Assembly (NCBI RefSeq): GCF_014897705.1
Contig: NZ_JABUXV010000007.1
Location: 1-64,000, forward strand
Length of the DNA stretch: 64,000 nt
Source of the DNA: Brachybacterium sp. FME24
Lineage (GTDB): Bacteria; Actinomycetota; Actinomycetes; Actinomycetales; Dermabacteraceae
Direction of reading: 5' to 3'
Positions 8,816 through 16,661 of the stretch are shown one piece after another. The notes beneath the pieces are model-generated. The model made no database searches. It saw nothing but the letters and a program-made list of their open reading frames with translations, and had not been told where the DNA came from. Position 1 is the stretch's first letter; each line of letters starts with the position of its first letter. The position numbers and the translations under genes are program-made.

Positions 8816-9802
8816 TCAGCCCCGCGCCCGGGTGCGGGGATCGATGACGCCGTACAACAGGTCCACCACGAGGTTCGCGGCCAGCACCGAGACGGTGATG
8901 ATCAGGAACAGCCCCTGCATGAGCGAATAGTCGTTGTTCTGGACGGCCTGCAGCATCGTGAAGCCGATGCCGGGATACGAGAAGACGGACTCGACGATGA
9001 TGGAGCCGGAGACCACGAATCCCAGGGAGATCGCGAAGCCGGAGACACTGGGCAGCATCGCGTTGCGCGCGGCATACATGACCATGATCCGGCGCGGGCT
9101 GAGTCCCTTGGCCTCGGCGGTGAGGATGTAGTCCTCGCTGAGCGTGGAGACCATCATGTTGCGCATCCCCAGCAGCCAGCCGCCCAGGGAGGACAGCACG
9201 ATCGTCAGGGCCGGCAGGAAGCCGTAGTAGAGGGCGTTGGACAGGAACGGGTAGTCCAGCGCGGGCCGTACCAGGGACGGGTCGTACCCGCCCGAGATCG
9301 GGAAGATGTCGAGGTTCACCGACAGCACGTAGATGAACAGCAGCGCGAGCCAGAAATAGGGCACCGCCTGCAGGATCGTGGTGGCGGGGATGAGGGAGTC
9401 CAGCCAGGTGCCACGCTTCCACCCGGCGACGGTGCCCAGCACCATGCCGATGATGAAGGTGATGGTCGTGGCCAGCCCCACCAGCACCAGGGTCCACGGC
9501 AGGGACTGCGCGATGATCTGGGTGACCGGTGTCGGGAAATAGGTGACCGAGATGCCGAAGTCGCCCGAGAGCAGACCGCCCAGGTAGGCGAAATACTCCT
9601 GGATCAGGGGCTTGTCGTCGTCGGCCCCGAGCATGATCTCGATGGCGCGTCGGGTGTTCGGGTCGACCGGGCCGCGCAGGGCGAGCTTGGCCAGGACGGC
9701 GTCGACCGGGCTGCCCGGCAGCAGTCGCGGGATGAAGAAGTTGAGGGTCACCGCGGCCCAGAGGGCCACCAGGTAGAACCCGAGCTTGCGCAGGAGGTGC
9801 AC
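8816..9802 (-). CDS. Opp/Dpp-type ABC permease (DppB-like)
   Basis: A 328-residue permease. It opens with a membrane segment (LGFYLVALWAAVTLNFFIPR), then the family's RLLPGSPVDAV motif, a periplasmic loop of about 90 residues and five more helices with a conserved EAKG coupling loop. I take the GTG at 9802 as start: AAAGGA lies 9 bases upstream and the first strand matches the family N-terminus. A longer frame gives an arginine-rich, implausible extension. A hairpin (9841-9876) separates it from the binding-protein gene. Confidence 0.87.
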   Translation of the reverse strand: MHLLRKLGFYLVALWAAVTLNFFIPRLLPGSPVDAVLAKLALRGPVDPNTRRAIEIMLGADDDKPLIQEYFAYLGGLLSGDFGISVTYFPTPVTQIIAQSLPWTLVLVGLATTITFIIGMVLGTVAGWKRGTWLDSLIPATTILQAVPYFWLALLFIYVLSVNLDIFPISGGYDPSLVRPALDYPFLSNALYYGFLPALTIVLSSLGGWLLGMRNMMVSTLSEDYILTAEAKGLSPRRIMVMYAARNAMLPSVSGFAISLGFVVSGSIIVESVFSYPGIGFTMLQAVQNNDYSLMQGLFLIITVSVLAANLVVDLLYGVIDPRTRARG

Positions 9803-9840
9803 TGTCGATGGTTCCTTTCGTCGTCGGCGTCGTGAGCACG

Positions 9841-9876
9841 GCGGTGCCGCGCCCCGGGGCAGGGGTGCGGCACCGC
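9841..9876 (-). terminator. intercistronic hairpin after the binding-protein gene
   Basis: GCGGTGCCGC (9841-9850) and GCGGCACCGC (9867-9876) are perfect 10-base inverted repeats. They sit between the solute-binding-protein stop and the first permease. Such hairpins often protect or attenuate so that the binding protein is made in excess over the permeases. Confidence 0.6.
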
Positions 9877-9881
9877 GCAAG

Positions 9882-11579
9882 TCACTCGACGGGTGTGACG
9901 GCTTTCAGGACCATGGCGTTGTCGGGCGCGGACCAGGACATCGGGTACGCGTAGAGATCATCCGCGGTCGGCCAGCCGGTGGCGCGGGAGGTGTTGTACT
10001 CCGTCAGGCTCGAGCCGATCAGCACGGGGATCGCGGGCATCACCTCGACCAGGCGCTTCTGGACGATGAAGTACTGCTCCTTCTTCGCCTCCGTGTCGTC
10101 GGTCGCTGCAGCGACATCCAGCGCGGCGTCGACCTCCGGATCCGAGAAGCGGGTGACGTTGTGGTACGGATTCCCGTTCTCCCCCACCGGCACCGTGTTG
10201 TCCGTGGAGAAGTGATTGCGGTACGGGTAGTACGGGTCCGGGGCGGGGCCCTGACCGACCGAGTCGATCACCAGCTGATAGGTGCCCTTGGCTTTGGCGT
10301 CGTTCCACTCGTTGACGCTGACCTGCTGCGGGATCAGTTCGATGCCGATCCCCTTGTACTGCTGGGCGAGGGTGTCCAGCGCGGTCACGAAGTCGGACCA
10401 TCCGGTGGGGCAGCTGATCGTCATGGAGACGCGCACGTCGCCCTGGGCGTAGATGCCGTCGTCCCCGAGCTCGTAGCCGGCCTCCTCCAGGACCTTCTTC
10501 GCCTCCTCGGGCTGGGCGGTCCAGGGGGCGACCTCGATGGACGGGTCGATGAACTCGGCGTCGCGCTCGGGCAGGGCGAAGGACGGGGAGATATCGGCCC
10601 CGAGGTCGAAGAACGCCAGCTTGGACAGCTGCTCGCGGTCCATGCCGTAGTAGAGGGCCTTGCGGACGGCGACATCGGTCTGCGGCCCTTCGCATCCCAG
10701 GTCCGGGTTCGAGGCAGCCATCAGGGCCATCTGCGAGATGCCGGTGTTGGTGTAGGCGAGGTTCGGGTTGCCCTCGACATGCTCCTCGAGGTTCGGGATC
10801 GCAGCGGACATGTAGTCGATGTTGCCGGCGAGCCACTGGTCGGTCGCGGACTGGTTCCCGGCGGTCGTGATCGCGCGGACGCCGCCGATGCCCGGCCGGC
10901 CCTCCTCCCAGTACTCCGCGTTCGCGAGCAGCAGGTAGGACTCCGGGGTGAAATCGTCCAGCGCGAAGGCTCCTGTGCCGATGGGTTCCTCATTGGCATA
11001 GGTCGCGAGGTCGTCGACATCGCTGAAGAGGTGCTCGGGAATGATCCAGGTGCGGGCCAGTGCGTTGGGGCCCTCCAGGTACGAGGGCTCTGCATAGGTG
11101 AGGACGACGGTGGCATCGTCGGTCGCCTCGGCCGACGGGGCGGTGCCGCCCGGGTTCAGCGCCTCGGTGTCACGGACCTTGTTGAAGGTGAAGGCCACGT
11201 CACCGGCGGTGAACGCCTCGCCATCGGTCCAGGTCACGCCCTGTCGCACGGCGACGGTGAGAGCCGTGCCGTCCTCGTTCCATTCGAAGGACTCGCCCAG
11301 CTGCGGGACCGGCTCCTGGTCGATCGGCTCGAGCGGGTTGAAGTAGAAGAGCGTCTCGTAGATGAGGCCCTGGACCATGGGGATCACGGAGGGCGAATGG
11401 GGATTGAGGTTCCTGGTGAGGGTCGCTTCGGTCGCGTTGACGGTGAGGATCGTGGTCTTCTCTCCCCCGTCGCTGCCTCCCCCGGTCTCGAGGTTGGAGG
11501 CCTGCCCGCAGGAGGCCAGTGCGAGCGGTGCCGCCCCGACGGCGGCAATCTTGTACAGGTCACGGCGCTTGAGGTGCAT
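9882..11579 (-). CDS. ABC transporter solute-binding lipoprotein (SBP family 5)
   Basis: A 565-residue extracytoplasmic receptor of the Opp/Dpp class (SBP_bac_5). The leader has charged KRRDLYK, a hydrophobic core and lipobox LASC with Cys24, then a glycine-serine linker. The mature part has family landmarks such as LIYETLFYFNPLEP, the WTDGEAFTAGDVAFT segment and AVRKALYYGMDREQL. The ATG at 11579 has AAGGAGA upstream; a longer frame would bury the leader. As first gene of the operon it should fix specificity. The downstream beta-mannosidase argues for beta-manno-oligosaccharides or other mannosides. Confidence 0.9.
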   Translation of the reverse strand: MHLKRRDLYKIAAVGAAPLALASCGQASNLETGGGSDGGEKTTILTVNATEATLTRNLNPHSPSVIPMVQGLIYETLFYFNPLEPIDQEPVPQLGESFEWNEDGTALTVAVRQGVTWTDGEAFTAGDVAFTFNKVRDTEALNPGGTAPSAEATDDATVVLTYAEPSYLEGPNALARTWIIPEHLFSDVDDLATYANEEPIGTGAFALDDFTPESYLLLANAEYWEEGRPGIGGVRAITTAGNQSATDQWLAGNIDYMSAAIPNLEEHVEGNPNLAYTNTGISQMALMAASNPDLGCEGPQTDVAVRKALYYGMDREQLSKLAFFDLGADISPSFALPERDAEFIDPSIEVAPWTAQPEEAKKVLEEAGYELGDDGIYAQGDVRVSMTISCPTGWSDFVTALDTLAQQYKGIGIELIPQQVSVNEWNDAKAKGTYQLVIDSVGQGPAPDPYYPYRNHFSTDNTVPVGENGNPYHNVTRFSDPEVDAALDVAAATDDTEAKKEQYFIVQKRLVEVMPAIPVLIGSSLTEYNTSRATGWPTADDLYAYPMSWSAPDNAMVLKAVTPVE

Positions 11580-11642
11580 CGTTGCTCTCCTTGTCCACGC
11601 GTCTTCGCGTGCCGGTGGATCGATCGACCCACGCGCATCTTT

Positions 11643-11677
11643 CTTCACCAAGTTAATGAAGTAGCCTCAGTGTGCAA
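11643..11677 (-). promoter_or_regulatory. candidate promoter and operator of the beta-mannoside operon
   Basis: On the minus strand TTGCAC (11672-11677) and TAACTT (11650-11655) are 16 bases apart. Overlapping the -10 is an inverted repeat CTTCA (11643-11647) / TGAAG (11657-11661). It sits between the importer operon and the divergent ROK gene, the natural place for a ROK operator. Both matches are modest. Confidence 0.4.
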
Positions 11678-11759
11678 AGCCCAGGAGCGTCCGTCAAGAG
11701 GGCATCGCGCCCCGGGAAGGTCCCAGATAGGTCACGATCTACGGCATGAGGGGTGAGAG

Positions 11760-12821
11760 ATGAGCAGCGCCGGCGACCGGCGGCTTCCGGCGATGGACAC
11801 TGCCGTCCTCGAGTTCGTGCGCCGCCGCACCGAGACCACCCGCGTCGAGATCGCGCGCGAACTGGGCGTCACGGCAGCCACCGTGACGAACTCCGTCAAA
11901 CGCCTGCTCGCCGCCGGTCTGCTCTGGGAGAGCGGCCACGCCCGCTCCACCGGTGGCAAGCGCGCCACCCTGTTACGGGTCAACGACGCCGCTCGGCGCG
12001 CCCTGGGATGCACGATCGACGAGGACCGCCTCTCGCTGGTCGCCGTGGACACCACCGGAGCCCTGCAGTCCCGGGTGGTCCTGCCCCTGGCGGATGCGAC
12101 CGATGCCACCGAGGTCGTCGCCGGGGTCCGCGAGGGCCTGGCCGCGCTGGTGCCCGGCGATGAACTGAGCGCCATGACCGGCATCGGCTTCGCCATGCCG
12201 GCGCACCTTCCCGAGGAGGTCGCGCGAGCGCTCGGGACGCTCACCGCCGAGCTCGACGTGCATTCCGTGCGCGGCAGGGAGGCGACCTGCGCAGCTCTGG
12301 GCAGCTTCTGGAGCGGAGAACAGGCCGGATCAGGCCTCTCGGGCACCCTGCACCTGGGATCGACGACCATGCTCGCCCTCCTGCTGGACGGCATCCCGTT
12401 CCGCCCGGACAGCGGGCGCCCTCTGGATCACATAAGGGTCGACCCCGACGGGCCGGCATGTCCGTGCGGCCGGCGCGGCTGCCTGCATCTCTACGTCGCC
12501 CCGTCCGGCATCGCCGATCTCTCCCGCACCGCGCTGGCCGCCTCCCGGGGCGACGAATCCGCCGAGTCGCAGGTGCGGGCTGCGGCTCTGCCCCTGATGC
12601 GGATCGCCGCGAATCTCGCAACTGCCGTCGGCCTGGACACCATGGTCCTCGCCGGCACGCCGGTCCAGGCGGCCCCGGCGATCTATCTGACCGCCGCCCA
12701 GCAGTACTTCGCGCCCGACGATGCAACGCGGCTGGTCATCTCGCAGGTCCAGCCCCACCCCTGCGCCGTGGGCGCGGCAGTCCTCGCGCTGCAGACCTTC
12801 TGGACCACCGGCCGGCGCTGA
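11760..12821 (+). CDS. ROK-family transcriptional repressor
   Basis: A 353-residue regulator with an N-terminal winged-helix domain (about 20-70, helix-turn-helix around TRVEIARELGVTAATVTNSVKR) and a ROK domain. It carries the ROK zinc-binding cluster CPCGRRGCLH (Cys234, Cys236, Cys241). The sugar-kinase DGT motif is not evident, as in regulators that only sense sugar. A GAGGGGTGAGAG stretch precedes the ATG. It is divergent from the beta-mannoside operon and probably represses it until a mannoside or phospho-sugar binds. It ends 23 bp from the convergent XRE gene. Confidence 0.87.
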   Translation: MSSAGDRRLPAMDTAVLEFVRRRTETTRVEIARELGVTAATVTNSVKRLLAAGLLWESGHARSTGGKRATLLRVNDAARRALGCTIDEDRLSLVAVDTTGALQSRVVLPLADATDATEVVAGVREGLAALVPGDELSAMTGIGFAMPAHLPEEVARALGTLTAELDVHSVRGREATCAALGSFWSGEQAGSGLSGTLHLGSTTMLALLLDGIPFRPDSGRPLDHIRVDPDGPACPCGRRGCLHLYVAPSGIADLSRTALAASRGDESAESQVRAAALPLMRIAANLATAVGLDTMVLAGTPVQAAPAIYLTAAQQYFAPDDATRLVISQVQPHPCAVGAAVLALQTFWTTGRR

Positions 12822-12843
12822 CTCGACCCATGGGGGCAGGACG

Positions 12844-13803
12844 TCAGCCGCCGGCCTCGCACTCGTCCTCGGCCTCGTCTTCGTCTTCGTCTTCGTCTTC
12901 GATCGCTGGTTTCTCGCCCCAGACCCACCGCAGCCCGAAGGAGCCCGGCCCGAAACGGGACTCCGCCAATTGGATCCGGTCCCGACGGTCGACATGCACG
13001 GGCGTCACGGAATCGCCGGAGTCCGTACGTCGGTACCGTTCACAGTTCAGTGGCCGGTGGGCCCCCCTGAACTCCACCTCGAGCAGCACGTCGTGCGCCC
13101 TGCGCGCGAGGCTGTAGAACGTCCCGGTCACCTCGGTCGCCGCCGCATGCATCACCACCTTGTATGCGAAGGTCGCGACCTGGCCAGCATCGAGGTGGCC
13201 ATCGAGGACCAGCTCGACCCCGTAGGTGCGGCGATCCGGCCAGACCACCCGGCGCCCGATGGAGCACCCGTCGAGCGGAATGTACTCCGGAGCAATATTC
13301 GGCTCGGAGCGTTCGAGCACATGCACGGCCGGCAGCCTGCACCTGCCCGACTCGAGACTTCGCACCGTGACCCGGGTGATGAACTCCTGAGCATTCTTCG
13401 TGGAGTCGATGACGGCGAGCTGATGGAAGACCCGTTCATGGGCGTATCTCTGCGGCGTCTCGAAGCCCAATTGGTGCAGCGCGGCCTGGAACACGTCCCT
13501 GCCCGAGCTGCGGCCGACGAACTTGGTGCGCTGGAGTGCCCTGCCGACGAGGCGAGGGCCCCCGACGAGGTCCGCCAGCGAATCCGGAGGTCGGCCGAGA
13601 AGCTCCTCCAGCGCCGCGACCACCCCCAGCGAGTGGTCCCCGCTGGGCAGGCTCCGGCCCGATTGCCAGTTGCTGAGGGTGGCGACGCTGACAGGACGGT
13701 TGCGAGCGCGCAGCCGCTGCGAGATGCGGGTCAGTGTGAGGTCGCTGCGCTCGATCGCGGCGCGAAGAGTCCGCGCGAATCGTTCATCGTCATCCAACAG
13801 CAT
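12844..13803 (-). CDS. XRE-type helix-turn-helix protein with acidic tail
   Basis: A 319-residue protein whose first ~70 residues are a helix-turn-helix of the XRE/Cro type (SDLTLTRISQRLRARNR then VATLSNWQSGRSLP). The remaining ~230 residues match no family I recognise; they look like a mixed alpha/beta sensor region with PLDGCSIGRRVVWPD and HRPLNCERYRRT. The last 17 residues are strongly acidic, alternating E and D, and are encoded by a 6-bp DNA repeat. ATG 13803 and the adjacent in-frame GTG 13806 are both possible starts. The 620 bp upstream has little coding content, so the gene is probably expressed alone. Confidence 0.65.
   Translation of the reverse strand: MLLDDDERFARTLRAAIERSDLTLTRISQRLRARNRPVSVATLSNWQSGRSLPSGDHSLGVVAALEELLGRPPDSLADLVGGPRLVGRALQRTKFVGRSSGRDVFQAALHQLGFETPQRYAHERVFHQLAVIDSTKNAQEFITRVTVRSLESGRCRLPAVHVLERSEPNIAPEYIPLDGCSIGRRVVWPDRRTYGVELVLDGHLDAGQVATFAYKVVMHAAATEVTGTFYSLARRAHDVLLEVEFRGAHRPLNCERYRRTDSGDSVTPVHVDRRDRIQLAESRFGPGSFGLRWVWGEKPAIEDEDEDEDEAEDECEAGG
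12876..12899 (-). repeat. 6-bp coding repeat (Glu-Asp)n
   Basis: Four CGTCTT units in a row, read on the minus strand as repeating GAAGAC codons for Glu-Asp. Unit gain or loss would lengthen or shorten the acidic tail of the XRE-type protein by two residues without a frameshift. Confidence 0.8.
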
Positions 13804-14423
13804 CACCTAGGAGTCTCGGCGGCGCATCCCACCTGCGCAGACGGTGCTGCGCACGGAGGCGTCGGCCTCGTTCGCAACCCCGTTCACTATTTTGGACATA
13901 CCTGTAAAACACTGAGCGTAGCCTCCTCTCCACTGAATCAGTCAGGGCCACCGACGGCGCCGTACAGGTGAGGAGGATTGACATCGATGCATTCGCCCCG
14001 CCCCGCCGAGAGCTCGCGCCGGTACACACCGACGCCAGCACCCGTCGTTGCTCTCACCACCCGCGCCTCCGCACCCTCCCGTGATCCCACGTCGGATCGC
14101 TGAGTCTTCTGACCACGTCCCTGCACCACGTCGCCGACGCTGGCGGTGCCGCGCACAGAGCGGGGAAGGCCGTTCACTCGGTTCCCGCACCTTACGCGAC
14201 GGGTGAGACACCACAGGCAGAGAACGACAGATCATCCTTCCGGCTTCACCCGTTCTGCCCCATCCGCGCACTCCGACCACGATGCCGACCCGCACCTGGC
14301 GCAGCACCTGCCCGACGACACGTCATCACCCCATCCCTTGACGAACCGCGACTCCTCCTCCGCTCGGTGCCCGGAAGGCACGCGGATCAGGTCGTGGTCG
14401 ACATCGACTGGAAAGCCGACATC
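13804..14423. other. 620-bp divergent intergenic region
   Basis: It separates the XRE-type gene from the oligopeptidase pair. An AT-richer patch near 13885-13915 (TTTTGGACATACCTGTAAAA) is the likeliest site for divergent promoters. The only ORF with good start context is the 38-codon one at 13987. Nothing else recognisable. Confidence 0.5.
13987..14103 (+). CDS. possible 38-residue small protein or leader peptide
   Basis: ATG 13987 follows a good Shine-Dalgarno (GAGGAGG, about 10 bases upstream) and opens 38 codons rich in Ser, Arg, Pro and Thr. No similarity is recognisable. It precedes the pseudo-oligopeptidase gene by about 320 bp on the same strand, so it might be a leader ORF. The ribosome-binding site is the only real support. 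Confidence 0.3.
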   Translation: MHSPRPAESSRRYTPTPAPVVALTTRASAPSRDPTSDR

Positions 14424-16577
14424 ATGACTCAGGAAGTACTGGCAGGCAGCAGACCCGCCCGCAGCACTCCAGCGGGCGGTCCACCGCTGGGACCGCGTCC
14501 CCGACAGCGCCTTCAGGAACGCACTGTGCACGGGGACACCGTCGTCACCAGGTACGGCTGGCTGCGCGATCGCCACTCCTCGGAGGTGGCGGCGCACCTG
14601 GACGCGGAGAACGCCTACACCGATCGAGCCACGGCAGATCTCGGCGCCCTGCGCTCGAGGCTGGCACAGGATCTGACGAGCCCCGGCCCGGATCCGGACC
14701 TCTCGGTTCCTGTGTACTCGGACGGCTGGTGGTACATCGATCGGGCCGGAGATCAGGGCGATCGCGGAGCCCATCCCTCACTGTCCCGCGTCCAGGACCG
14801 AGCGGTCCTGCGCGGAGAGCGCGGTCCGGGAGGAGTTCCGGAGGTCCCGGCGGGGCATCTGCTCGAGGGCGAGCAGACCCTGATCCCAGATCGACGAGGG
14901 GTTCTCGATGTCGCGTTCTCCGCCGGAGGCGGCCTGCTCGCCCGCGCGGAGGCATCCATCGGCGGATGCTCCGTCACCATCGTGGACCTCAGCACGTCGG
15001 ACGAGCTCGATCGGTCCGTGCGCACCGCCGGGCCCGACCTCGTGTTCTCCGCGGACTCGCAGTGGCTGTTGTACACGCGGTTGGACGAGTTCGGTCGCAG
15101 CCACCAGGTGCGGCGGCATCGGATCGGCTCCTCGGCCGGCGAGGACGTCACCGTTCTCGAGGAACCGGATCACTGGGCCGAACTGCAGCTGGCCCGGTCC
15201 CGGGACGGCTCGACCCTGGTGATCCGATCCGTCTCGGTGGCAGCGACCGAGACGTGGCTGCTGGACCTGGACGATCCCACCAGCGCTCCCCGTTCGGTCA
15301 CGGGCCGCCATCACGGAGCGCATCCGGTCATCGAGCACGCGGGAGATCGACTTCTCGTGATCCTTCAGGACGACGCCGGTCACAGCGTGCTCGCCGAAGC
15401 ACCGCTGAGGAGCGTGGACGTCGCCTCCCAGGCACGCCCCGTGCTCACCGCGCGGCGAGGCGAGCAGTTCGATGACGTGGAAGCCTTCGCGGGCTTCCTC
15501 GCACTCCAGGTGCGCGCCGAGGGCCTCCCCGGCGTGCGCATCATCCCCCGTCGGGACGACGGATCCGTGGAGATCCTCGCGGCCCGTGCTCTCGGTCATG
15601 GCGGGGAGCTCGATGCGGTGCGCCTGGACGCCAATCCGTCGTGGTCCCAGCGCACCGTCCGCTATCGACTCGACAGCCTGCTCACCCCGGCGACGATCGC
15701 CCAGGTCGACGTGGCGACGAGCGAGATCACCGTGCTGCGCCGGGCGGCGGCACCCGCCGTCGATCCGGAGCGATACCTCGAGCGGCGTCTCTGGGCACCC
15801 GGACCCCAGGGCGCCCTCATCCCCATCTCCCTCATCTCCCGGCGGGACGTGGTCGCCGACGGCACCGCCCCCGGTCTCCTGTTCGGGGAGGGCGCCTTCG
15901 GCACCTCGGTCGATCCGATGCTGGTGCCCGGCACGCTGGAACTGGCTGATCGCGGCCTGGTGGTCGCGATCGCGCATGTGCGCGGCGGCGGCGAGATGGG
16001 GCCGAGCTGGCACCTCAGCGGCCGGCAACTGCACAAGGCCACGTCGTTCGACGACTTCGCGGCCTGTGCGGACCACCTGCTCTCCACCGGCTGGGTCGCC
16101 CCGGGCCGACTCGGCGCCGCCGGCACCGGCGCCGGCGGCCTCCTGGTGGCAGCCAGCGCGAATCGCTCCCCAGGCCTGTTCAGGGCGATCATCGTCGGAG
16201 CACCTCTGGTGGATCCGCTGGAGACCCTCCTGGACCCGGAGGTGATGCTCACGCTCGAGGAGTGGGCCGAGTGGGGCGACCCTGCCGGGGACGAAGCCAT
16301 CTACCGCTGCCTGCGGGGATACAGCCCAGCGGAGAACGTCCGCGAGGCGGAGTACCCCGCGGTGTTCGCGTGGACCGCGCTCGACGGCACGGACATCCCT
16401 CATGCCGAAGCCGCCATCTGGATCGCCGAGCTGCGCGAGACGGTCACCTCCGACCAGGCGGAGCGGCCGATCCTGCTGCGTTGCGTCCCGGAGGTCCACG
16501 GCGATGCGCTTGAGCTCCAGGCCGAAGCGATGGCCTGGCTGCTCGACCAGCTGGACGTGCCCGGAGCATCCAGCTGA
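14424..16577 (+). CDS. S9-family oligopeptidase paralogue, probably inactive
   Basis: A 717-residue protein of the prolyl-oligopeptidase/protease II family: a beta-propeller half (to about 450) and an alpha/beta-hydrolase half. It aligns along its full length with the next gene (LRDRHSSEVAAHLDAENAY against MRDKTDPEVIAHLEAENAY). The catalytic residues differ. Where the neighbour has GRSAGG with Ser549, this protein has GTGAGG with Gly569. The catalytic Asp635 of the neighbour (LNDT) is Gly655 here (LDGT). A His (692) near the end may be kept. The start ATG 14424 has GGAAAG upstream; an in-frame ATG at 14367 is less likely. It is likely a pseudoenzyme made by tandem duplication. Confidence 0.8.
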   Translation: MTQEVLAGSRPARSTPAGGPPLGPRPRQRLQERTVHGDTVVTRYGWLRDRHSSEVAAHLDAENAYTDRATADLGALRSRLAQDLTSPGPDPDLSVPVYSDGWWYIDRAGDQGDRGAHPSLSRVQDRAVLRGERGPGGVPEVPAGHLLEGEQTLIPDRRGVLDVAFSAGGGLLARAEASIGGCSVTIVDLSTSDELDRSVRTAGPDLVFSADSQWLLYTRLDEFGRSHQVRRHRIGSSAGEDVTVLEEPDHWAELQLARSRDGSTLVIRSVSVAATETWLLDLDDPTSAPRSVTGRHHGAHPVIEHAGDRLLVILQDDAGHSVLAEAPLRSVDVASQARPVLTARRGEQFDDVEAFAGFLALQVRAEGLPGVRIIPRRDDGSVEILAARALGHGGELDAVRLDANPSWSQRTVRYRLDSLLTPATIAQVDVATSEITVLRRAAAPAVDPERYLERRLWAPGPQGALIPISLISRRDVVADGTAPGLLFGEGAFGTSVDPMLVPGTLELADRGLVVAIAHVRGGGEMGPSWHLSGRQLHKATSFDDFAACADHLLSTGWVAPGRLGAAGTGAGGLLVAASANRSPGLFRAIIVGAPLVDPLETLLDPEVMLTLEEWAEWGDPAGDEAIYRCLRGYSPAENVREAEYPAVFAWTALDGTDIPHAEAAIWIAELRETVTSDQAERPILLRCVPEVHGDALELQAEAMAWLLDQLDVPGASS

Positions 16578-16584
16578 CCCAGCG

Positions 16585-16620
16585 GCGGGAGGCGGCGCCG
16601 ACGACGTCGCCGCCTCCCGC
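16585..16620 (+). terminator. strong hairpin between the oligopeptidase genes
   Basis: GCGGGAGGCGGCG (16585-16597) and CGCCGCCTCCCGC (16608-16620) are perfect 13-base inverted repeats with a 10-base loop, directly after the first gene's stop. With the leaderless promoter that follows, it makes the second gene an independent unit. Confidence 0.75.
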
Positions 16621-16649
16621 GTCATGACCCGATCACACCTGGTCGCCGC

Positions 16650-16655
16650 TACGCT
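16650..16655 (+). promoter_or_regulatory. leaderless -10 of the oligopeptidase gene
   Basis: TACGCT ends 6 bases before the ATG at 16662 and there is no Shine-Dalgarno, so the transcript should begin at or next to the start codon. Confidence 0.55.
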
Positions 16656-16661
16656 CGGCCC

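Noticed and set aside
9786-11756. Very long plus-strand frame opposite the binding-protein gene
   Set aside because: It is an antisense shadow of a well-supported lipoprotein gene with a signal peptide and family motifs.
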